Shown here: positions 18,220-24,425 of the stretch, in pieces
Position numbering within the stretch: position 1 is the stretch's first letter
Layout: the number at the start of each line of letters is the position of its first letter
Source of the DNA: JBGOTP01 sp041476545
Lineage (GTDB): Bacteria > Acidobacteriota > Vicinamibacteria > Vicinamibacterales > CAVVIG01
Direction: 5' to 3'
DNA: 24,986 nt
Assembly: GCA_041476545.1 (NCBI GenBank)
Contig: JBGOTP010000026.1
Location: forward strand, 1-24,986
The notes under the pieces: generated by a model
Told to the model about the DNA's origin: nothing
The model's database searches: none
What the model saw: only the letters and a program-made list of their open reading frames with translations
Translations under genes and position numbers: made by a program

Positions 18220-18804
18220 ATCGTCGGGCTGGGTAATCCGGGCGCGAAATATCGGGGCACGCGGCATAACATCGGCTTCGCCGTCGTCGACGAAGTGGCG
18301 AGACGCGCGGGGGTCGAGTTCGAAGCGGCGCCCGTTGAGTCCCTGATCGCGAAGTTGAGATGTGGCGAGCCGGCGCCGCTGGGTGCGCCGGCGATGCTGG
18401 CCAAGCCGCTCACGTTCATGAACGAGAGCGGACGGGCGGTGGGCGACCTGATTCGGTACTTCAAGGTCGACCTCGTGGATGTGCTGGTGATCGTCGACGA
18501 GGTGCAGCTGCCGCTTGCCAGGCTGCGTGCGCGCCCGCGCGGGTCGGCCGGTGGGCACAACGGGCTGAAGTCGATCATCGGATACCTCGGTAGCGAGTTT
18601 GCGAGATTACGCGTCGGAGTGGGCCGCGGCGATTCACGGCGGGATCTCGCGGATCATGTGCTCGCGCGGTTCGAGCAGGACGAAATGACGGACGTTGGGC
18701 GCATGATGCGTGCGGCGGCCGATGCGGCGGAGATGTTCATCACGTCGGGAATCGAGGCGGTGATGAACGGGTTCAATGGCGGCGATTCCGCGACAACCGA
18801 ATAG
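18211..18804 (+). CDS. pth: Peptidyl-tRNA hydrolase
   Basis: This enzyme releases tRNA from peptidyl-tRNA that drops off stalled ribosomes. The 197-residue protein starts MKLIVGLGNPGAKYRGTRHN, with the catalytic His in TRHN. The substrate-binding Asn is in FMNESG, the active-site Asp is in VIVDEVQLP, and the late His is in GSAGGHNGLKSI, so all four key residues are present. The start must be the TTG at 18211, because the family begins just before GLGNPG and no ATG or GTG fits. There is no clear Shine-Dalgarno, and the lead-in belongs to the spacer repeats, so weak translation is likely. The gene follows rplY by 59 bp. Confidence 0.94.
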   Translation: MKLIVGLGNPGAKYRGTRHNIGFAVVDEVARRAGVEFEAAPVESLIAKLRCGEPAPLGAPAMLAKPLTFMNESGRAVGDLIRYFKVDLVDVLVIVDEVQLPLARLRARPRGSAGGHNGLKSIIGYLGSEFARLRVGVGRGDSRRDLADHVLARFEQDEMTDVGRMMRAAADAAEMFITSGIEAVMNGFNGGDSATTE

Positions 18805-18845
18805 CGCGAATGCGCGCATCACACCTTGCCACCGAATGGTGGCCG

Positions 18846-18938
18846 CTCTCGAGAGGGCGGGTTGGGCAGGTGGGGCGGGAGGCAGGTAGGGAAACAACTC
18901 CCGACCTGCCCTACCAGTCCCATCCGCCCCACCTGCCC
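18846..18938. repeat. Long hairpin/word-repeat element before rpsF
   Basis: GGGCAGGTGGGGCGG at 18864-18878 is matched perfectly in reverse complement at 18924-18938 (15-bp arms). The inner words GGCAGGT (18881-18887) and ACCTGCC (18904-18910), or GGTAGGG (18885-18891) and CCCTACC (18909-18915), also pair. A 10-bp palindrome CTCTCGAGAG sits at 18846-18855. It ends 27 bp before rpsF. It may be a leader regulator of the ribosomal operon or a member of the spacer-repeat class. Confidence 0.75.
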
Positions 18939-18965
18939 TAAGAAAGCGTCCAGGAGGAGTCAGCG

Positions 18966-19415
18966 ATGTCAGTCCGACAGTACGAGCTCGTCTACATTCT
19001 CCCGCCCGACAGCACCGAACAGCAGGTGGCCGAAGTCCACGACCTCGTGGCCGCCAACGTCACCCGGCTGAACGGACAGATCGACAAGACCGAGAACTGG
19101 GGGCGCCGGAAGCTGGCCTACGAGATCGGGCCGCTGAAGGAGGGTTTCTATGTGCTCGAGGTCATTAACGGATCCGGCGAACTCATGAAGGAGCTGGACC
19201 GCCGTCTGAAAGTGCTCGACCAGGTGATCCGTCACCTGGTGGTGCGTTCGGACGAGGAAAAGAAAGTCGTCGATCGGACCCGGACGAGGCGCCAGACGAA
19301 TTCGGAGCGGCGCCGCGTGAAGCGGGGCCTGCCGCCGACCCGTCAGCCTGGCGAGGGCCGGTCCTCGGAGCCAGACGACATGGACGACGATCGATTTGAG
19401 ATGGGGGAGATCTGA
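18966..19415 (+). CDS. rpsF: 30S ribosomal protein S6
   Basis: This small-subunit protein pairs with S18 on the platform of the 30S ribosome. It has 149 residues. The core fold covers about 1-97 (MSVRQYELVYILPPDSTEQQ, NWGRRKLAYEIGPLKEGFYV, LKVLDQVIRHLVVR). A basic then acidic tail of about 50 residues (RTRRQTNSERRRVKRGL ... DDMDDDRFEMGEI) follows and is longer than the minimal S6. The ATG at 18966 is supported by a strong AGGAGGAG 6-7 nt upstream. It opens the conserved run rpsF-rpsR-rplI-dnaB. The long hairpin just upstream occupies the leader where an S6:S18-binding feedback element is known in other bacteria, although I do not see that motif clearly. Confidence 0.96.
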   Translation: MSVRQYELVYILPPDSTEQQVAEVHDLVAANVTRLNGQIDKTENWGRRKLAYEIGPLKEGFYVLEVINGSGELMKELDRRLKVLDQVIRHLVVRSDEEKKVVDRTRTRRQTNSERRRVKRGLPPTRQPGEGRSSEPDDMDDDRFEMGEI

Positions 19416-19416
19416 C

Positions 19417-19734
19417 ATGGCATTCGGACAGGGACGTTCGGGCGGCGGCGGCGGCGGCGGCCGGCGCGGCCGCGCCGGCGACAAGAAGGACAAGGATAAG
19501 GAAAAGGGCCAGCGGCGCCCTATGTTCCGCCGCCGCAAGATCTGCAAGTTCTGCGCGGATAAGATCGACGACATCAACTATAAGGACGTCAAGCTGCTCG
19601 GCCCGTTCGTACCCGAACGCGGCAAGATTCTGCCGCGCCGCATTTCCGGCACCTGCGCCCTGCACCAGCGCAAGCTCCAGACGGCCATCAAACGCGCGAG
19701 GCAGCTCGCGCTGATTCCTTATGTGACGGACTGA
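19417..19734 (+). CDS. rpsR: 30S ribosomal protein S18
   Basis: This is a 105-residue small-subunit protein, the partner of S6. The conserved part begins MFRRRKICKFCADKIDDINY and continues KDVKLLGPFVPERGKILPRR, then ISGTCALHQRKLQTAIKRAR. The Cys pair CKFC and the Cys/His of TCALHQ suggest the zinc-binding (C+) form. A 36-residue leader rich in Gly (seven in a row, from a GGC triplet repeat) and Lys/Asp precedes the conserved domain, which is unusual in length. The ATG at 19417 has GGGGGAGA about 6 nt upstream, and 1 nt separates it from the rpsF stop. Confidence 0.96.
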   Translation: MAFGQGRSGGGGGGGRRGRAGDKKDKDKEKGQRRPMFRRRKICKFCADKIDDINYKDVKLLGPFVPERGKILPRRISGTCALHQRKLQTAIKRARQLALIPYVTD

Positions 19735-19738
19735 CACC

Positions 19739-20185
19739 ATGGAAATCATTCTGCGGGAACACGTGGACAACCTTGGCCGCCGCGGCGAGATCGTCAAGGT
19801 CGCCGACGGCTACGCGCGCAACTACCTTCTGCCGCGCAAGCTGGCGCTGCCGGCGACGGCCGGAAACCGAAAGCAGGTCGAGCGCGAGCGCGCGAAGTTC
19901 GAGGCGACGGAATCCGAGGAACGGAAGATCGCCGAGGCCATGGCCTCGCGGCTGGCCGGCCTCGAGGTGGTCATTGCGCGGAAGGTCGGAGAAACCGAAG
20001 CGCTCTACGGATCGGTGACGACGGGCGACATTGCCGAGGCGCTGGCGGCCAAGGGCTTCGACGTCGATCGCCGGAAGCTGCATCTGGCCGATGCCATCAA
20101 GAAGATCGGCGAGGTCGACGTGCCGGTGAAGCTGCACCGCGACGTCACGGCGACCGTCAAGGTCAAGGTCGTCGCGGAAACGTAG
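19739..20185 (+). CDS. rplI: 50S ribosomal protein L9
   Basis: This is a 148-residue large-subunit protein that binds 23S rRNA near the L1 stalk. The N-terminal rRNA-binding domain reads MEIILREHVDNLGRRGEIVK and then VADGYARNYLLPRKLALPAT, and a long connecting helix (about 45-80) follows. The C-terminal domain contains LYGSVTTGDIAEALAAKGFD and VDVPVKLHRDVTATVKVKVV. Length and layout are normal. It follows rpsR by 4 bp with little Shine-Dalgarno sequence, so translation may depend on coupling. The stop begins an 82-bp spacer of hairpin word repeats before dnaB. Confidence 0.96.
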   Translation: MEIILREHVDNLGRRGEIVKVADGYARNYLLPRKLALPATAGNRKQVERERAKFEATESEERKIAEAMASRLAGLEVVIARKVGETEALYGSVTTGDIAEALAAKGFDVDRRKLHLADAIKKIGEVDVPVKLHRDVTATVKVKVVAET

Positions 20186-20195
20186 AAGCCGAAAA

Positions 20196-20244
20196 CTGAG
20201 AGCCGATAGCCGAGAGCTATCAGCTGTCAGCCCTCGGCTCTCAG
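20196..20244. repeat. Hairpin word repeat in the rplI-dnaB spacer
   Basis: CTGAGAGCCGA at 20196-20206 pairs perfectly with TCGGCTCTCAG at 20234-20244 (11-bp arms). Inside, AGCCGAGAGCT at 20208-20218 is the exact reverse complement of the 11-mer AGCTCTCGGCT found twice in the prs-rplY spacer. TCGGCTCTCAG itself occurs there twice as well (17336-17346, 17350-17360). The two spacers therefore share sequence words. Confidence 0.85.
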
Positions 20245-20267
20245 CGTCATAGTTCCGAAGGTAGGCG

Positions 20268-21614
20268 ATGCCTGAAGCCGTCGCGGAGAGAACGCTTCCA
20301 CACAATCTCGAAGCCGAGCGCTCCGTGCTCGGCGCCATTCTGCTCCACAACGACGCGTTCAATCTTGCGGCGGAGGTCATCGACTCCGCCGACTTCTTCC
20401 GCGACGCGCACCGCCGCATCTTCGACAGAATGGTCACGCTCACCGAGCGCGGCGACGCGATCGATCTCGTCACCCTCAAAGAGGAGCTGGGCCGGTCGGG
20501 TGAGCTCGACGAAGTCGGTGGTCCCGTCTACATCGCCGCGCTCGTCGAGGGCGTGCCGCGCTCGACCAACGTCGAGCACTACGCGCGCATCATCAAGGAA
20601 AAGGCGACCCTCCGCAGCCTGATCTTTTCCGCCAACAAGATTCTCGCGACGGCCTACGACGGCGAGGACGAAGCCGATGTCATCCTCGATCAGGCCGAGC
20701 ACGCCATTTTCGCGATCGCCGACGACAAGGTGCGCGACGGGTTCGTGTCGCTCCGCGACCTGGCGCAGTCGAGCCTCGAGACCATCGAGAAGCTGCACTC
20801 CCGGAAAGAACTGATCACCGGCGTGCCCACCGGGTTCACCGATCTGGACGAAATGACCTCAGGGCTGCAGCCGTCGGATCTCGTCATCATTGCCGCACGG
20901 CCGTCGATGGGGAAGACCAGCCTCGTCCTGAACATGGCGCAGCACGTGGGCACGAAGACCGATCGGTCCGTCGGCATCTTCAGTCTCGAGATGTCGAAGG
21001 AGCAGCTGTTCCTGCGCATGCTCACCGCCGAAGCCCGGATTGATGCGCACCGTCTGCGCGGCGGGTTTCTCGGCGAGCGCGATTGGGGCCGGCTCTCGCA
21101 GGCGATCGGCACGCTGAGCGACGCGAAGATCTTCATCGACGACAGCCCGTCGATCGGTGTCCTCGAAATGCGTGCAAAGTGCCGGCGCCTGGCCTCCGAG
21201 CACGGGCTCCACCTGGTCATCGTGGACTACATTCAGCTGATGCAGGGGCGTGGACGGTTCGAGAACCGCACACTGGAACTCGCGTCGATCTCGCGGTCGA
21301 TGAAGGGGCTGGCCAAGGAACTCAGCGTCCCGGTCGTGGTGCTGTCGCAGTTGAGTCGGGCGCCTGAGTCACGCTCCGATCATCGTCCTCAACTGTCCGA
21401 CTTGCGCGAGTCGGGTGCCCTCGAGCAGGACGCCGACCTTGTCATGTTCATCTACCGCGAGGATTTGTACGCCGACAAGAGCGCGCCGCCGACCGATGCG
21501 CAGGGCGTGGCGGAACTCATCATCGGCAAGCAGCGCAATGGCCCGACCGGCGTCGTCAAGCTCGCGTTCATCCGAGAGTTCACGCGGTTCGAAAACCTCG
21601 CGGGACACCCGTGA
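20268..21614 (+). CDS. dnaB: Replicative DNA helicase DnaB
   Basis: This is the hexameric helicase that unwinds DNA at the replication fork, 448 residues. The N-terminal domain starts at LPHNLEAERSVLGAILLHND (about 8-27). The RecA-like motor holds Walker A ARPSMGKTSLVLNMA (about 210-224), Walker B in LVIVDYIQLMQG (about 319-330) and the VVVLSQLSRAPESR sensor motif. LSDLRESGALEQDADLVMFI carries the arginine-finger region. No intein is present, although DnaB is a common intein host. The ATG at 20268 has GAAGG upstream. Its stop overlaps the GTG start of alr (GTGA at 21611-21614), so helicase and racemase are coupled. Confidence 0.97.
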   Translation: MPEAVAERTLPHNLEAERSVLGAILLHNDAFNLAAEVIDSADFFRDAHRRIFDRMVTLTERGDAIDLVTLKEELGRSGELDEVGGPVYIAALVEGVPRSTNVEHYARIIKEKATLRSLIFSANKILATAYDGEDEADVILDQAEHAIFAIADDKVRDGFVSLRDLAQSSLETIEKLHSRKELITGVPTGFTDLDEMTSGLQPSDLVIIAARPSMGKTSLVLNMAQHVGTKTDRSVGIFSLEMSKEQLFLRMLTAEARIDAHRLRGGFLGERDWGRLSQAIGTLSDAKIFIDDSPSIGVLEMRAKCRRLASEHGLHLVIVDYIQLMQGRGRFENRTLELASISRSMKGLAKELSVPVVVLSQLSRAPESRSDHRPQLSDLRESGALEQDADLVMFIYREDLYADKSAPPTDAQGVAELIIGKQRNGPTGVVKLAFIREFTRFENLAGHP

Positions 21615-22816
21615 TTCGTCCCACTGTCGCCCGGGTCAATCTGCGGGCGCTCGCCTCGAACTACCGCAGCATCGTGGAATTTGTGGGATCGGGGTTTGAC
21701 CCCAACAAGCACATTGGGGTCAGATCCCGATCTGACCCCGCCGTCACCACGGTCCCGCGCGTCATTCCCGTCGTCAAGGCCAACGCCTACGGCCACGGCG
21801 CCGAGCAGGTCGCCAAGGCGCTCGAGGCGGCCGGCGCGGACCTCCTTGCGTGCGCCGATATTGAGGAGGGTGCGGCGCTTCGGGCGGCGGGTGTCCAGGC
21901 CGACATTCTCGTGTTCGGCGCGCTGAGCGTCAGCGATCTGGATGGACTGTTCGACTGCCGTCTCACGCCGACGATCTCCACGCCCGGCGCCGCGCGCGCC
22001 GTCCAGGCCGCGGCCGCGATGTACCGTCAGCGTCTTCATTACCATCTGAAAATTGACACCGGCATGAACCGTCTGGGCTTCCGGTTCGATAACCTTCAGC
22101 GCACCCTGCCGGATCTATTCGCGAGTGAAAACCTCGAACTCGATGCCGTGTACACGCACTTTGCGACTGCGGACACTGCCGAGAACGGGTTGTTCGAGCA
22201 GCAGCGCGTGCGCTTCGGCCGGGCGCTGCAGGATGTGGCCGCGTTGGCCCGAAGCTCCCCGGCCGGCTCCGCGAACACGGCTGCCAAGCGCCCGTACGTC
22301 CACGCAGCCAACAGCGCCGCCACGCTTCGCGACTCGCGCGTCTGGTTCGATCGCGTGCGCCCGGGCCTGCTTCTGTACGGCGTCGTACCTCCACCCCTCG
22401 CATCGACGATCGATCTGGCTCCGGTGATGTCACTCGGGAGTCGCGTGGTGGCGGTCAGGGGGATGCGGCCCGGTGAGGCGAGCGGGTACGGCGCACGCTT
22501 TACCGCCGAGCGTCCGACCACGATCGCCGTCATTCCGGCCGGCTACGCCGATGGTCTCGATCTGCGGCTCGCCGGGCGTGGCGCCGTCCTCGTCCGCGGT
22601 CGACGTGCGCCGGTCGTCGGTTCGGTCTGCATGGACATGCTGACCGCCGACGTGACCGGCATGGACGTGTCGCCGGGCGACGAAGTGGTGATTATCGGAC
22701 CGCAGGGCAGCGACCGCATCGATGTTCGCGAGATGGCCGCCACCATCGGATCGATTCCGTGGGAGGTGTTGTGTCGCATTGGCTCCCGGATTGAACGGGT
22801 GTATGAGAGCTCATGA
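21611..22816 (+). CDS. alr: Alanine racemase
   Basis: This is a PLP-dependent enzyme making D-alanine for peptidoglycan, 401 residues. The PLP lysine is Lys56 in IPVVKANAYGHGAEQVAKAL. The C-terminal beta domain has GEASGYGARFTAERPTTIAV with the catalytic Tyr, then VIPAGYADGLDLRLAGRGAV and VGSVCMDMLTADVTGMDV. In other alanine racemases the PLP Lys lies near residue 34-40. Here it is displaced by about 17-20 residues because residues 26-43 (GSGFDPNKHIGVRSRSDP) are encoded by an in-frame palindromic repeat. The extra loop falls between the first helix and the strand carrying the lysine, and the rest of the enzyme looks intact, so activity is likely. The start is the GTG at 21611, overlapping the dnaB stop. 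Confidence 0.95.
   Translation: MIRPTVARVNLRALASNYRSIVEFVGSGFDPNKHIGVRSRSDPAVTTVPRVIPVVKANAYGHGAEQVAKALEAAGADLLACADIEEGAALRAAGVQADILVFGALSVSDLDGLFDCRLTPTISTPGAARAVQAAAAMYRQRLHYHLKIDTGMNRLGFRFDNLQRTLPDLFASENLELDAVYTHFATADTAENGLFEQQRVRFGRALQDVAALARSSPAGSANTAAKRPYVHAANSAATLRDSRVWFDRVRPGLLLYGVVPPPLASTIDLAPVMSLGSRVVAVRGMRPGEASGYGARFTAERPTTIAVIPAGYADGLDLRLAGRGAVLVRGRRAPVVGSVCMDMLTADVTGMDVSPGDEVVIIGPQGSDRIDVREMAATIGSIPWEVLCRIGSRIERVYESS
21685..21739. repeat. REP-like palindromic element inside alr
   Basis: The segment has a 24-nt palindrome (arms GGGGTCAGATC and GATCTGACCCC around CC, 21716-21739) and a smaller GGGGT/ACCCC hairpin at 21691-21703. The whole left half pairs with the start of the right half (17 of 19 positions) to form one long hairpin with a loop of about 8 nt. 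GGGGTCAGA/TCTGACCCC words are, as I recall, common dispersed repeats in GC-rich soil bacteria. Here the element is translated in frame. Confidence 0.85.
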
Positions 22817-22909
22817 ATCTGGGAATTGAGTAATTGGGTAATCTGGTAGTCGAGGATTGGACTGCCCAATCAATTACCCAATCACCAGATTATCCAATTA
22901 CCAGATTCC
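22815..22909. repeat. Long word-repeat hairpin in the alr-radA spacer
   Basis: The left arm is built from AATCTGG and AATTGGGTAAT words (22815-22850), and the right arm from their reverse complements (22871-22909). Exact pairings include GAATCTGG (22815-22822) with CCAGATTC (22901-22908), and ATTGGGTAAT (22833-22842) with ATTACCCAAT (22873-22882). It is AT-rich against a GC-rich genome and starts at the alr stop. It leaves only 10 nt before the radA ATG. Confidence 0.85.
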
Positions 22910-22919
22910 ACGGTCCCCT

Positions 22920-24314
22920 ATGTCGAAACGTCCGTCCATCGTGTTTGTGTGTCAGGAGTGCGGCGCGCAGTCGCCGAAGTGGCTCGGGCGCTGCGCGGAG
23001 TGCGGCGCGTGGAATGCCCTTGTGGAGGAGCGCGCCACGGAGAGCGGGGCGTCCGATGGTGCGCTCGCGAGCGCCGGCAGTCATCGCTACTCGTTGACGG
23101 GCGCGGCGGGGTCCGCGCGCCTCTACGCCGACATTCAGATCGAGCAGCACGCCCGGCTGTCAACCGGCATCGACGAATTCGATCGCGTCCTCGGGGGCGG
23201 CATCGTACCCGGATCGCTCGTGCTCCTCGGCGGCGAACCCGGCATCGGGAAATCCACGCTCCTCCTTCAGGCGGCGGCCAATATGGCGCGCAGCATCGGG
23301 CCGGTGCTGTACAGTTCCGGCGAAGAATCAGAGCATCAGATCAAATCCCGCGGCGAGCGGCTCGCGGTCGGCGATGCGCCGCTCTATCTCCTCGCGGAAA
23401 CCTGTCTCGAGCGCATCCTCGAGGAGATCGCCCGCATCAAGCCGGCCCTGGTCATCGTCGACTCGATCCAGACGGTGTTCTCGCTGAAATTCCAGTCGGC
23501 GCCCGGAAGTATCGGACAGGTGCGTGAGGCGGCGACGCAGTTGCTGTTCACCGCGAAGGGGCAGAACGTGCCGACGCTGCTTGTCGGGCACGTGACGAAA
23601 GACGGAAGTCTTGCGGGGCCGAAAGCGCTCGAGCACGTCGTCGATACCGTGTTGTATTTCGAGGGTGAGCGGCATCATTCGCACCGCGTCGTGCGCGCCG
23701 TGAAGAACCGCTTCGGCGCGGTCAGCGAACTGGGTGTGTTCGAGATGACGGCGAGCGGGCTCAAGCCGGTGCCGAATCCGTCGAAGCTGTTTCTGGCGGA
23801 GCGGCCCGCGAACGCACCCGGCTCGGCGGTGCTCTGTTCCGTCGAGGGCTCGCGGCCCATCCTCGTTGAAGTGCAGGCGCTCGTGAGCACGAGCATGTAC
23901 GGGAGCGCGCGGCGAATGGCCAGCGGCGTGGATCAGCAGCGGCTGTCGCTCCTGCTGGCCGTGCTCGAGAAACGTGCCGGCCTTCACCTCGCGGGAGATG
24001 ACGTCTTCGTGAATATTGCCGGAGGCATGACGGTGGACGAGCCCGCGTCGGACCTGGCCATTCTTGCCGCGATCGCGTCGAGTGTTCGCAATCGCGTGAT
24101 CCCCGGAACGACTGCGATGTTCGGCGAGGTGGGCCTGGCCGGCGAGGTTCGAGGTACTACGCAGGCGGCGCTGCGCGTGCGCGAGGCGGCGCAAATGGGC
24201 TTTGCCCGCTGTCTCATGCCCGAGACCAATCTCGATCCCGCCGAGCGTCCGGTCGGATGCGAACTGGTAGGCGTCCGCACGGTCGGAGAAGCGCTGGACC
24301 TGCTATTCGCCTGA
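22920..24314 (+). CDS. radA: DNA repair protein RadA
   Basis: This is a RecA-like branch-migration ATPase involved in recombination and repair, 464 residues. It has an N-terminal C4 zinc finger (VCQECGAQSPKWLGRCAECG, about 11-30), Walker A GEPGIGKSTLLLQ (about 106-118) and the RadA-specific motif KNRFGAVSELGVFEM (about 262-276). A Lon-protease-like C-terminal domain contains GGMTVDEPASDLAILAAIAS and FGEVGLAGEVRGTTQAALRV. All domains are complete. The ATG at 22920 begins the family N-terminus (MSKRPSIVFVC); the frame is open further upstream only through repeat sequence. No Shine-Dalgarno is visible, and the start lies about 10 nt after a long hairpin, so initiation may be unusual. Confidence 0.95.
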   Translation: MSKRPSIVFVCQECGAQSPKWLGRCAECGAWNALVEERATESGASDGALASAGSHRYSLTGAAGSARLYADIQIEQHARLSTGIDEFDRVLGGGIVPGSLVLLGGEPGIGKSTLLLQAAANMARSIGPVLYSSGEESEHQIKSRGERLAVGDAPLYLLAETCLERILEEIARIKPALVIVDSIQTVFSLKFQSAPGSIGQVREAATQLLFTAKGQNVPTLLVGHVTKDGSLAGPKALEHVVDTVLYFEGERHHSHRVVRAVKNRFGAVSELGVFEMTASGLKPVPNPSKLFLAERPANAPGSAVLCSVEGSRPILVEVQALVSTSMYGSARRMASGVDQQRLSLLLAVLEKRAGLHLAGDDVFVNIAGGMTVDEPASDLAILAAIASSVRNRVIPGTTAMFGEVGLAGEVRGTTQAALRVREAAQMGFARCLMPETNLDPAERPVGCELVGVRTVGEALDLLFA

Positions 24315-24425
24315 CTGCCATGGCAACGGCATTGATGGTATGGTTAGGCGTCGACGGCGGCGGGCGCCTCCAGCGGGTTACAAGCCGATGCCGGGCAGCG
24401 CGTCTCCTCACCGGGAGGTCGAAGG

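Noticed and set aside
20268..21614. Intein in DnaB
   Set aside because: The helicase motifs run continuously from Walker A to the C-terminus at normal family length.
11957..22909. CRISPR array interpretation of the spacer repeats
   Set aside because: Units are 7-16 bp, tandem or inverted without unique spacers of constant length, and no cas genes are present.
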